Assembly (NCBI GenBank): GCA_964017065.1
Contig: OZ024792.1
Span: 4,459,754-4,523,753 of the forward strand
Direction of reading: 5' to 3'
Origin: Haliclona indistincta
Taxonomy: Eukaryota; Porifera; Demospongiae; Haplosclerida; Chalinidae
Length of the DNA stretch: 64,000 nucleotides
The notes under the pieces are model-generated. The model had not been told where the DNA came from. It did not search any database and saw only the letters and a program-made list of their open reading frames with translations. Position numbers and translations under genes: made by a program. How positions within the stretch are numbered: position 1 is the stretch's first letter; every line of letters begins with the position of its first letter. Positions 34,968 through 46,700 of the stretch are shown here, piece by piece.

Positions 34968-35315
34968 TCAATATGTGAACCTAACTGCTTTACCTAGCTT
35001 GCCCAATTCCACAGCTGTATTTCTCATTTTCTGGGCTATATCACGGGCTGGTGGTCCAGACCTTTCTAGTACAGCAATGAAGGCCCAAAAACTTAGTCGA
35101 TTGGCTCTGACTGCTCCCTCAACGTGTCGCACGATGGAGGCTGTCCTTTCTGATAGAGTGAACCTGTTTCCTGGTGATACCTCGTCTATCAGGCTCTCTG
35201 CTGCGATTCCCTCCTGACGAAGCAACGAGGCAACATGAACAGGATCTAGAATAGTCCTTTGTACGTCGCTGTAAAACTTCACAAGCACTGTCAACTCTAC
35301 TTGCGATTCTGCCAT
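34968..35315 (-). pseudogene. CARD exon of a broken CARD-LRR copy (2b)
   Basis: An open CARD-like exon starting MAESQVELTVLVKFYSDVQ, with DPVHVASLLRQEGIAAESL and FWAFIAVLERSGPPARDIAQ, ends at LGKAV with a GTAA-like donor. Immediately downstream lies a LINE tail, and no middle domain follows nearby. It may once have continued into the pieces at 34.0, 33.1, 29.0 and 28.7 kb, now split by insertions (inference). Confidence 0.7.
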
Positions 35316-35339
35316 CTTGATGTAGGTGGAGTTTTAAAG

Positions 35340-35460
35340 ACTGGTTCCCGCGCTTCCCACGTGGCGCACTTTATATTGAGTTGTTGGAATGTTGATACAG
35401 TTCTTTGGCGATACTATCATTACTGTTAGCTGTTGCTGTTCACGTTCTGTTAGATCAGCT
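35340..35460 (+). pseudogene. OLA1 promoter/5' UTR stub without OLA1
   Basis: The sequence CTGGTTCCCGCGCTTCCCAC through GCTGTTCACGTTCTGTT matches the intergenic and 5' UTR sequence at 38,520-38,630 and 43,665-43,760. At 35,452 it jumps to CARD-gene sequence (AGATCAGCTATTGAACAGG, as at 40,311), so the OLA1 body has been deleted in this oldest unit. The 35,460-35,570 stretch is a CARD exon-1 remnant. I see nothing else up to 35,940 except the shared spacer. Confidence 0.75.
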
Positions 35461-35940
35461 ATTGAACAGGTACGAAAATATGATTTTTGTACGTCGCTGT
35501 AAAACTTTTCAAGCACAGTAGACTCCACTTGCTGCAGAGGAGGCACTTGCAAATACAGGGGGAGGGGCTAGTTAGTGCACTAGAAATTAACACACTGTGT
35601 CATTTGTCTCTGAGCTTCTCTAAACTTGATTGGTAGCCAGGCTACCATGAACTTTTGATAAGAAAAATTTTCAAGGTTCTGTATCTCAAAATTAATTTTC
35701 TTGTGACATTATATCTACAGCCTGCATGGATCGATCTAGTTTGGACTCAGGCTCCGCTAAGATTTGATTCATCAAACATAAATGCAGCTGGTGTTCAGAT
35801 ACTACTGTTAGCAAAAACATGAGAGTGACGTATATAAAATTGATAGTGAACTGAAGTGAGAATAGCTCACACTTACATAATAAAACTGATTAATTGTAAA
35901 TTTAAGTGAGAAGATAAAAATTTGACATAATTACATGCCA

Positions 35941-38496
35941 TCACCAAAGTGTATTTTTTACGCGATCATATAATGCATGTTTTCTAAGGTATGTTCCCAG
36001 CTCATCGGGTAGTGTCAGCCGTGTCAGCACCTGATTGTGTAGTAGGCTCTCCATCAGAGCAGCAGCTCCCTCCTTACCTACTGAAGTGTCTTCTAGATCA
36101 AGCCTTTCGAGCGACTTGTTTATCAGCAGCATTTTACTGAGTGCCACTGCTCCTGTGTTAGTGATGTGCTCACTGTCGGATAAGTCAAGACAAGTGAGGC
36201 TGTTGTTGTGCTTTAGTGCTTCTGAAAGATGAAGAATTCCAGTATCTGAAATTTCCGTGTAAGACAGATAAAGTTCTTGTAAGGTAGTATTTGCTATCAG
36301 CATTGTGGAGAGGTGCTGGGCTCCTGTATCAGTGCAACCACTAAGTGTTAATCTATGAAGTGATCTGTTGATACTCAGTGCTGCTGATAGTAGCTCCATT
36401 GCATGGTCATCAACATGTCGCAAAGCAAGGTCTTGCAGAGTATTGTTAACAGAGAGTGAAGCACACAGTGTGGAAATGTTTGAAGTATAGGGAACGTCAA
36501 GTGTTCTCAGAGTTGTGTTCCTCTTCAGTCCCTGAAATATTGCCTCCCATTGTGCAAGTGTCACCATCTCAAGAAGGTCAATATTCTCTACCATCTGATG
36601 CTCCATCAAGTACTTGATACCATCTGGAGTGAGTCCTATCAGCGTCACTCTAGATTGTGACAATCCTGTGAGTACAAATAAAAGGCATTAATGTAAATAA
36701 CAGTTCTAGATTAACAACACAATGTAACATGGAAACATACTATATTGCTCCATTTTCATCTCCTCCTCCATTTCCATTCTTTCTCTTTCTTGTAATCTCT
36801 TGAGTTTTTCTAGTCATATACAAAAGTGCTCATAAGACACTACATCATAACAGTGCTGGGTTACCTGTTGACTGTAATACTGATAAAGTAGTTGACTCAG
36901 GCTCTGTCTTCATAAGCATACTCATCATCTCATCTGATTTTGACTGATATAGTGTGGGCTTGTCAGACAAAGGAAGACTTGTCTTATGCAATGGTGGTGA
37001 ATCAGATGATACTGTGTAACACATGAAGAATAATATTATTATAAAGATTAATTTACCTGTTGATTCAACATTTGTAAATTTTGATAGCTCTGTAAGCCTA
37101 CTAACAGTCTCCTCTGATTTGGAGTAAAACGGCTTATCTGACAAAACTTGCTGTTTTGTTTCCTTCGGTAAAGAGAGTGATCCTAGTTTCTGACATAGTT
37201 CTGTATGTGAAAAGAGCATTTCACCAGTTCACTTGACCAACTCTAGCATCAGTAGACTCACCTTGTAGTGCTGTTAGTCTCAGCTGTAGTGCTGTGTTCT
37301 CTTGTGTCAAGTCACATATCTTGGTCTGAGATGAAACATCACTCTCATCTCTCATCATGCAATACCAGTAGCTCACCTCCTGATCTGTACTACTGTCTAG
37401 TACAACAGTGTATCCTATACTGAGATAGGACACACTGTTCTCCAGTAGCATCCTCTTGCTTTCCTTAGCCATCTGTACTAGTGACCCCATGATGTAGTGT
37501 GGGGCGTAGCAGATCACTGTCACACTGCCTTCCTTGACGACAACAACATGGACATGGTCAGAGAGACTCTTGAATGTCTTCCGTATGAGACTCTGAATGT
37601 CAGCAAGAGTCTTGTCATCGGGCTTCCACTCCAGTTTCAGAGTGAGCTTCTGAGTGGAGAGAATGTGGTTTTGCTGTTCAGCCATGAAAGTGGTCACATA
37701 AGAATGTTGTCTTATTGTTCGTTGACAGAATTCATCTACAAGGTCATGATATGCATCTATCTTTTTGCTCACATCAGGCAGGTCGAAGTGATCAGCTATG
37801 AATTCAAGATACGAACAGTTAATTACCGATGAATGCTGTTGCACAATTCTCATGACACTATTAATAGTTTCAGCAGCTTGAAGAGGCCCCTCAAGATCAG
37901 AGTAAAATGCTAGTAACTCTTTCAAGTTATCCAATGTTACATGATCACTTTTGGTTAATAATTTGGAAATTTGAAAATGTAGGGATACAAATTTTCTCTT
38001 GATGCTGTCAAAATCTTTACGATACACCTCAGAGATGAACAGATCACCTAAAAAAAGAAATATTGAACAGATACAGAATAGGCAATACCCAGTACCTTCC
38101 GTATCTGTTCCATTTTTCTTCTTTGCAGCTAAATCAAGACAAACACAACGTCTAGCACAATGTGTGAGATCCTTTCTTACCTAGTCTGTGCAATTCCACA
38201 GCATTTTTCATTCTTTGAGCTACATCATAAGCTGAGGGTCCAGACCTTTATATTACAGCAATGAATGCCCAGAAACTTTGTCGATTGACTCTGACTGCTC
38301 CCTCAACATGTCGCATGATGGAGGCTGTCCTTTCTGATAGAGTCCTGTTTGCTGGTGATACCTCGTCTATCAGACTCTCTGCTGCGATTCCCTCCTGACG
38401 AAGCAACGAGGCAACATGAAAAGGATCGAGAATAGTCCTTTGTACGTCGCTATAAAACTTCACAAGCACTGTCAACTCTACTTGCGATTCTGCCAT
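35941..38496 (-). pseudogene. CARD-LRR copy 3, stop in the CARD exon
   Basis: Full exon set in order: CARD (38,496 leftwards), short exon (about 38,100-38,140), middle domain 37,260-38,047, two linker exons (about 37,059-37,202 and 36,870-37,010), a charged helical exon (KRLQERERMEMEEEMKME, about 36,745-36,812) and LRR (35,941-36,662, ending RVKNTLW). The CARD exon carries an in-frame TAA at 38,248-38,250, where other copies read LERSG, and has lost the Phe of ANRFTLSERT. All other exons are open, so the loss is recent, or a downstream start is used. It is divergent from the OLA1 pseudogene, 153 bp apart. Confidence 0.75.
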
Positions 38497-38649
38497 CTTG
38501 ATGTAGGTGGAGTTTTTAAAGACTGGTTCCCGCGCTTCCCACGTGGCGCACTTATTGGAATGTTGATACAGTTCTTTGGCGCTACCATCACTACTGTTAC
38601 TCGTTGCTGTTCACGGTCTGTTCGTCTCCTTTGTGTTACTGCCTCAGTC

Positions 38650-40209
38650 ATGAGTAAGAAGAAGAACAAGGTTGCTGAGGGACCTCCTCCACTTCTGGGA
38701 CGGATAGGAACTTCGTTAAAATGTGGCATTGTAGGACTACCAAACGTTGGGTGAGAGAGAACATGTGTTTGAGGTCCATCACTATCGTACTCTGTTTCAC
38801 AGCAAGTCCACCTTCTTCAATGTGTTGACTGCAAGCACAGCAGCTGCTGAAAACTTCCCATTCTGCACCATAGATCCTAATGAAAATAAGTCATTTCTCT
38901 ATCTCTCACTATCTTGTCATTTTGACCAAGTTTCTTTCCTCATGCACGTCGAGTTGCTGTACCTGACGAGCGATACGACTTTCTCTGTCAGCACCACAAA
39001 CCAGCCAGCAAGGTTCCTGCCTTTCTACATGTTGTTGATATTGCTGGCTTAGTAAAGGGAGCTCATGAGGGCCAGGTAGGTACATGATGTCTGTCTATCC
39101 ACGGTACCGTAGTTTCTCTCTTATCACTACTAAAGGTTTACGAAATGCCTTTCTCTCCAACATCAGTGCTTGTGATGCCATCTTCCACGTGCTCAGTGAG
39201 TCACTAATACCGGTGTTCACACTACGCGTTAGAACCGAATTGGGCCGGGCCGGTTACAAATCTCTGACAGTATGAATTGTGATACAACTAAACTGGACCA
39301 TAGCGGCACTCCAACCATAGCTGGTCTGCTTCTTGTGTGGTTTGTACTTTGATCATAAAGTGCAGCATGGTTCAATTGGTTCCAACATGCAGTGTGAACA
39401 CGGTATAAAGTTACTTTTAGTTTGTAAATGGGTTGTACCTTCTCAATTTTCAACCTTTTTTACCATAGTGAAATTAATTGTGCTGTTTATTTTGCCGTAC
39501 TCCAGGAGCATTTGATGATGAAGATGTGACTCATGTTGAGGGTGAGGTGAACCCTGTTCGTGATCTGGAGATCATACATGAGGAGCTGAGACTGAAGGAT
39601 GAACAGTATGTGGCCAAACAAGTGGTATGTCACTGCTCATTAGTGTGTGTCCGTACCTGATTTTAACTATCTTTAAAAGATTCTCAAATGTGGTTGTTAG
39701 TAATACTGCACTTTTAGTGAATCTTGCAAAATTAATGTGTCACAAAACGTCCTTGCACACGAATAGCGCATGTGCAAAGGGCGTTTGTGCGCAATACATT
39801 TTGCAAGATTAAATTAAAATCGCAGTACTGGCAAGTATAATATCTCTGGATACAACTTTCTCTTACTTCAGGCTCAATTGGAAAAGGTCGCCATTCGTGG
39901 AGGAGAAAAAAGTCGGAAACCTGAATATGTACGTGTAATTTTCTCTGTTACTATCCTAATCTCTTGGCATAGGACCTACTGTGCAAGGTGTCTGCTTGAA
40001 TCTCAGAGAAAAAGGACATACGGTTCTGTCAATGGAATGCAGCTGAGGTGATCCAACACATTGTTACTGTCCCTCATGATGCTGTGCTTGCTCTATCAGG
40101 TTGAGCTACTGAACAAACACTTGTTCCTAACAGCCAAGCCAGTTATATACCTCATCAATCTGTCAGAAAAAGACTACATCAGAAAGAACAAAATTAATGG
40201 TAAGAGATG
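38650..40209 (+). pseudogene. OLA1 pseudogene (exons 1-8)
   Basis: Eight exons match the intact copy at 43,785-45,421: [57 protein letters not shown]; exon 4; [56 protein letters not shown]. Exon 4 has lost one G after its acceptor (frameshift at about 39,136). Exon 7 has TGA at 39,997-39,999 where the intact copy has TGT. The exon 8 end is altered (RKNKING). After 40,209 the sequence runs into CARD-gene middle-exon sequence at about 40,288, so the 3' exons never came along. Confidence 0.88.
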
Positions 40210-40279
40210 AATTAATGAGCTGATAAAGTGTTTATATAAGCACATCAAAGAATCTACATGATTTAGAAGCTCAAGAGAA

Positions 40280-40640
40280 TATGATTGATACACCTCAGAG
40301 ACAAACAGATCAACTATTCAACAGGTACGAAAATATGATAAATATTTGTACCTATACTATAACACAGAGTCACTTCTGTTTTTCTTTGCAGCTTATTGGC
40401 TGATGAACTAGACTGTTCTAGGGTTGTAATTAACGCTCAATAACTTGACTCTGATTGCTGCCTCAATGTGCTACAGGATGCTGTTTGCTGGTGATACCTC
40501 ATCTATCATACTCTCTGCTATGGTTCCATCCTGATGAAGCACACTGACAGGATCAAGAATAGACTTTTGTACGTCGCTGTAAAACTTTTCAAGCACAGTA
40601 GACTCCGCTTGCTGCAGAGAAGGCACTTGCAAATACAGGG
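40280..40640 (-). pseudogene. CARD-gene debris at the duplication junction
   Basis: From about 40,288 (GATACACCTCAGAGACAAAC, matching the middle-exon start of copy 4) to 40,640 (CTTTTGTACGTCGCTGTAAA, matching the CARD exon start) there are rearranged remnants with no usable frame. This marks the join between OLA1-pseudogene intron 8 and the next unit. The following 40,640-41,029 is the shared downstream spacer with no gene. Confidence 0.65.
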
Positions 40641-41029
40641 GGAGGGGCTAGTTAGTGCACCAGATATTAACACACTGTGTCTCTGAGCTTTCTCTAAACT
40701 TAATTGGTGCCAGGCTAATAAGGTTACCTCAAACTCTTGATAAGAAAATTTTCAAGTTTCTGCATCTCAAAATTAATTTTCTTGTGACATTAGCTATATC
40801 TACAGCCTGCATGGATCGATCTAGTTTGGACTCAGGCTCTGCTAAGGTTTGATTCATCAAACATCAATGCAGCTGGTGTTCAGATACTACTGCTAGCAGA
40901 AACATGAGAGTGACGGATATAAAACTGATAATGAACTGAAGTGTGAATGGTTCACAGAACACATCATAAAAACTGGTTAATTGAAAATTTTTAAGTGAGA
41001 AGATAAAAATTTGACAAAATTACATGCCA

Positions 41030-43597
41030 TCACCAAAGTCTATTTTGTACGTGATCATATAATGCATGTTGTTCGCAGTATGTTCTTCTCAACTCATAGG
41101 GTAGTCTCAGCCGTGTCAGCACCTGATTGTGTAGTAGGCTCTCCATCAGAGCAGCAGCTCCCTCCTCACCTACTGAAGTAAAGGACAGATCAAGACTTTC
41201 GAGTGACTTGTTTACCAGCAGCATTTTACTGAGTGCCACTGCTCCTGTGTTAGTGATGTGCTCACTGTCGCATATGTCAAGATCAGTGAGGCTGTGGTTG
41301 TGCTTTAGTGCTTCTGAAAGATGAAGAATTCCAGTATCAGAAATTTCCGCGGAAGACAGATCTAGTTCTTGTAAGGTAGTATTTGCTGTCAGCATTGTGG
41401 CGAGGTGCTGGGCTCCTGTACCAGTGAAACCATTAAGTGTTAATCTATGAAGTGATTTGTTGATACTCAGTGCTGCTGATAGTAGCTCCATTGCATAGTC
41501 ATCAAGATCACAGTGCAAATAAAGGTGTTGCAGAGTATTGTTAACTGAGAGTGAAGCACACAGTGTAGAAATGTTTGAAGTAAAGTGAACGCCAAGTGTT
41601 CTCAGACTTGTGTTCCTCTTCAGTCCCTGAAACATTGCCTTCAGTTGAGGTGTATTCATCTCACGATGCTCAATATCCTCTACCATCTGATGCTCCATCA
41701 AGTACTTGATACCATCTGGAGTGAGTCCTGTCAGCGTCACTCTAGATTGTGACAATTCTGTGAGTACAAATAAAAAGCTTTAATGTAAAAAACAGTTCTA
41801 GATTAACAACACAATGTAACATGGAAACACCGTATAATTGCCAACGCTCCTCCATTTCCATTCTTTCTCCTTTTTGTAATCTCTTGAGTTTTTCTAGTCA
41901 TATACAAAAGTGCTCATAAGACACTACATCATAACAGTGCTGGATTACCTGTTGACTGTAATTCTGATAAAGTAGTTGACTCAGGCTCTGTCTTCATAAG
42001 CATACTCATCATCTCATCTGATTTTGACTGATATAGTGTGGGCTTGTCAGACAAAGGAAGACTTGTCTTATGCAATGGTGGTGAATCAGATGATACTGTG
42101 TAACACATGAAGAATAATATTATTATAAAGATTTATTTACCTGTTGATTCAACACTTGTAAATTTTGATAGCTCTGTAAGCCTACTAACAGTCTCCTCTG
42201 ATCTTGAGTAAAACGGCTTATCTGACAAAACTTGCTGTTTGTTTCCTTCAGTAAAGAGAGTGATTCTAGTTCATGACATAGTTCTGTATGTGAAAAGAGC
42301 ATTTCACCAGTTCACTTGACCAACTCTAGCATCAGTAGACTCACCTTGTAGTGCTGTTAGTCTCAGCTGTAGTGCTGTGTTCTCTTGTGTCAGGTCACAT
42401 ATCTTGGTCTGAGATGAAACATCACTCTCATCACTCATCATGTAATACCAGTAGCTCACCTCCTGATCTGTACTACTGTCTAGTACAACAGTGTATCCTA
42501 TACTGAGATAGGACACACTGTTCTCCAGTAGCATCCTCTTGCTCTCCTTAGCCATCTGTACTAGTGACCCCATGATGTAGTGTGGGGCATAGCAGATCAC
42601 TGTCACACTGCCTTCCTTGACGACAACAACATTTATTTCCTTGGAGAGATGATGAAATGTCTCTCGAATAAGACTCTGAATGTCTTCAAGAGTCTTGTCA
42701 TCGGGCTTCCACTGCAGTTTCAGAGTGATTTTTTGAGAAGAGAGAAAGTGGCTTTCTATGAAGGTCACGTAGTAATGCTTTGAGATCGTCTGCTGACAGA
42801 ATTCACTAACTAGCTTGTGGTACGCATCAATCTCTTTGCTCACATCAGCCAAGTCAAAATGCTCGGCTATATGTTGGAGGTAGGAACAGTTAATCACTGA
42901 TGAATGCTGTTGCACAATTCTCATGACACTAATAAATGTTGTAGCGGCTTGAAGAGGTCCCTCGAGAACAGAGTGAAATGCTAGCAACTCTTTTAAGCTT
43001 TCTAATGTCACGAGGTCACTGTTGGCTAATATTTTGGAGATTCGAACATGAAGTGATATAAATTTGCTTTTGATGCTATCAAAATCTTTTCGATACACCT
43101 CAGAGACAAACATATCATCTAAAATACAAGAAATACTGAACTGATACAGAATAGGCAATACCCAGTACCTTCTGCATCCGTTCCATTTTTCTTCCTTGCT
43201 GCTAGAATAACAGAACCAAATGTTGACTTACACTTACACAAATTGGATCCGAAAAGCACGTCTCACCTGATTTGTGCAATTCCACAGCATTTCTCATTTT
43301 CTGGGCTATAACACTGGCTGGTGATCCAGAACTTTCTAGTACTGTAATGAAGACCTCGAAATTTTGTCGATTGGCTCTGACTGCTTCTTCAACGTGTCGC
43401 ATGATGGAGGCTGTCCTTTCTGATAGAGTGAACCTGTTTGCTGGTGATACCTCGTCTATCAGACTTTTTGCTGCGATTCCCTCCTGACGAAGCAACGAGG
43501 CAACAAGAACAGGATCGATAATAGAACTCTGCACGTCGCTGTAAAACTTCACAAGCACTGAAGACTCTACAGACTCTACTTCCTCCGATTCTGCCAT
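41030..43597 (-). CDS. CARD-like + middle domain + LRR protein, copy 4
   Basis: Same architecture as copy 1. The CARD exon starts MAESEEVESVESSVLVKFYS (about 43,270-43,597, open, with a GTGAGA donor). The middle exon, 42,344-43,119, carries MRIVQQHSSVINCSYLQHI, VVVKEGSVTVICYAPHYIMG and LTQENTALQLRLTALQ. The linker exons follow, then LRR 41,030-41,755 (MSQSRVTLTGLTPDGIKYL to HVQNRLW). The first linker exon has lost one T against copy 3 (ACAAACAG near 42,240), shifting its frame, and the charged helical exon lacks its donor. A working product would need those exons skipped. It is head-to-head with OLA1 across 187 bp. Possibly functional with an altered linker. Confidence 0.65.
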
Positions 43598-43784
43598 CTT
43601 GATGTAGGTGGAGCATGGGTATTATATTGTCCATGGGTGGAGCTCTCTTTTAGACTGGTACTGGTTCCCGCGCTTTCCACGTGGCGCACTTATTGGAATG
43701 TTGATACTTTCCTGCGCTACCATCACTACTGTTAGCCGTTGCTGTTCACGTTCTGTTCGTCTACTTTGTGCTACTGCCTCATTC
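43598..43784. promoter_or_regulatory. Compact bidirectional promoter, CARD-LRR copy 4 / OLA1
   Basis: Only 187 bp separate the two divergent start codons. The stretch TTCCCGCG(C)TT..CCACGTGGCGCAC is kept in all three units (35,340; 38,525; 43,670). It contains the palindrome CCACGTGG, an E-box-type site, and an E2F-like TTCCCGCG. A promoter role is inferred from spacing and conservation. The equivalent 153-bp stretch lies at 38,497-38,649. Confidence 0.6.
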
Positions 43785-46700
43785 ATGAGTAAGAAGAAGA
43801 GCAAGGTTGCTGAGGGACCTCCTCCACTTCTGGGACGGATAGGAACTTCGTTAAAATGTGGCATTGTAGGGCTACCAAACGTTGGGTGAGAGAGAACATG
43901 TGTTTGAGCTCCATCACTATCGTACTGTGTTTCACAGCAAGTCCACCTTCTTCAATGTGTTGACTGCAAGCACAGCAGCTGCTGAAAACTTCCCATTCTG
44001 CACCATAGATCCTAATGAAAATAAGTCATTTCTCTATCTCTCACTATCTTGTCATTTTGACCAAGTTTCTTTCCTCATGCACGTCGAGTTGCTGTACCTG
44101 ACGAGCGATACGACTTTCTCTGTCAGTACCACAAACCAGCCAGCAAGGTTCCTGCCTTTCTACATGTTGTTGATATTGCTGGGTTAGTAAAGGGAGCTCA
44201 TGAGGGCCAGGTAGGTACATGATGTCTGTCTATCCACGGTACCGTAGTTTCTCTCTTATCACTACTAAAGGGTTTAGGAAATGCCTTTCTCTCCAACATC
44301 AGTGCTTGTGACGCCATCTTCCACGTGCTCAGTGAGTCAGTGTTCACACTACACGTTAGAACCGAATTGGGCCGGGCCGGTTACAAATCTCTGACAGTAT
44401 GAACTGTGATACAACTAAACTGGACCATAGCAGCACTCCAACCATAGCTGGTCTGCTTCTTGTGTGGTTTGTACTTTGATCATAAAGTCCAGCATGGTTC
44501 AATTGGTTCCAACATGCAGTGTGAACAGGGTATAAAGTTACTTTTAATTTTCAAATGGGTCCTTCTGGATTTTTCAACCTTTTTACTCCAGGAGCATTTG
44601 ATGATGAAGATGTGACTCATGTTGAAGGTGAGGTGAACCCTGTTCGTGATCTGGAGATCATACATGAGGAGCTGAGACTGAAGGATGAACAGTATGTGAC
44701 CAAACAAGTGGTATGTCACTGCTCATTAGTGTGTGTCCGTACCTGATTTTTAATATCTGTAAAATATTCTCAAATGTGGTTGTTAGTAATACAGCACTTT
44801 TAGTGAATCTTGCAAAATGTGTCACGTACTTCAACGTCATTGCACATGCTCAATAGCTAGTTAAACAACTTTTAGTATTATTTCTAGATATTGAGCATGT
44901 GTAAATGGCGTTTTGTGCACAATTCATTTTTGCAAGATTCACTAAAATTGCAGTACTGATAGTTAGTACTGCAATTTTAGTGAATTTGCTGCATGAATTT
45001 ACTGCAATTTTAGTAAAACTGCAATTTTAGTATGTATAACCATTCACTGGCAAGTATAATATCTCTGGATACAACTTTCTCCTACTTCAGGCCCAATTGG
45101 AAAAGGTTGCCGTTCGTGGAGGAGAAAAAAGTCGGAAACCTGAATATGTACGTGTATATTCATTTTCTCTGTTACTATCCTAATCTCTTGGCGTAGGACC
45201 TACTGTGCAAGGTGTCTGCTTGTATCTCAGAGAAGAAGGACATACGGTTCTGTCAATGGAATGCAGCTGAGGTGATCCAACACATTGTTACTGTCCCTCA
45301 TGATGCTGTGCTTGCTCTATCAGATTGAGCTACTGAACAAACACTTGTTCCTAACAGCCAAGCCAGTTATGTACCTCATCAATCTGTCAGAAAAAGACTA
45401 CATCAGAAAGAAGAACAAATGGTAAGAGATAAAGCAGCAGTGCTCATGTTGACTAGATTCAGAGTTTTGAGCACTCCACTTTTAGCCTGTACGGACAGAG
45501 GCTCCTAAAACAGATCAGTGCTCACTGCTCAGCATTTTTTCATTTCCTTTCCTAGATTGCTATCATTGGGGCGAGCCTGAGCGAGCCCCATACTGGTCGA
45601 AAACGTCCCCCGCGCTATCTATCTATGTATGTATGTATGCGTACGTCATTCCGTAAATGCCCCCGCGTTGTAATTCACCGGATGGTTTCAATTTTACTCA
45701 ACTGAGACTGAGCAAGCGCAAAAATCGAGAAGCATGACGATCGACGTGATGCAGAGACTGAAGAACAGAGATAGGTCATACAATGTAGAACATTAGCTGC
45801 ACATTGATTCATATCAATCTCACGTTGTAAAGTGGATTGTTTGGAACCAGGTCGATTTTTTATCTCTAAAATTAATTATGTTCCACCCGTTACTTTCTTT
45901 TGAGTTCATGTCAAAAATTTGCTGAATTTTTACACTCTTGTGTTGGTTGTAGCACTCTGCTCAAGCAGCTCAGGTACTCGTGCACTCAGGATGGAAACAA
46001 TGGGCACATCTATTCTGTTCAGATTAAATGTAAACATTCAGTATTGCAAGTAGAGGCTGATATTATATTTTAATGTGGCGGGTACAGGAATTACAATAAA
46101 TATTTATTCATAAGAAAATACAGGAATGTGCGGCAAATTTTATTATGACGCCTGATGCTCGCAATTTTTTGTTAATTCTAGATCTGATAGCTTCAAGATG
46201 TGCAGCCTGGTGTCCTTCGTAGTTCTATGCATGCTTTTGAATTTGCTTGTGTTATGTGCGCCAGAGTGGTGTGTGGGCATACACGATCGCTCGGTTGACG
46301 GCCTTTGAAGCTGAGGAACGGCTAATCCATCCATAGAACAATGACCAGGTATATAACAAAGCTCTGTAGCGAATATTGCTAGATAGAATTTTGTCTTTAG
46401 AACTGAGCCGTCACAAACCACTCCATTTAAAAAAATTAATTATGAGCTACAAGCGCTGATTCTTATTCATAGCGCTGCATACAGTCGAACGACTTTTGAT
46501 AACAATAATACAAATGTGCAGTGTAGGTTTGCTTCTTCTGACATGTACAGAAAGTAAGAAATACGGTTATCAAAAGTCGTTCGCTAATAATATTCATGTG
46601 CACCCGCCACCTTAACAATGAATGAAGACTCCAATTGAAATTTTAAAGAGTGTGTTCATAACGAAATTCGAGCAATAATTATTTCTAGATATAGAACTAA

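Noticed and set aside
38881..38944. U12-type intron in OLA1
   Set aside because: The donor is ATAAGT, not ATATCCTT, and no good TTCCTTAAC branch site lies 10-20 nt from the end (only TTTTGAC farther away). A U2-type AT-AC reading fits better.
23719..43597. NACHT or TIR domain in the CARD-LRR genes
   Set aside because: I looked for a Walker A (GxxxxGKS/T) and a downstream acidic Walker B in every middle exon. None is present.
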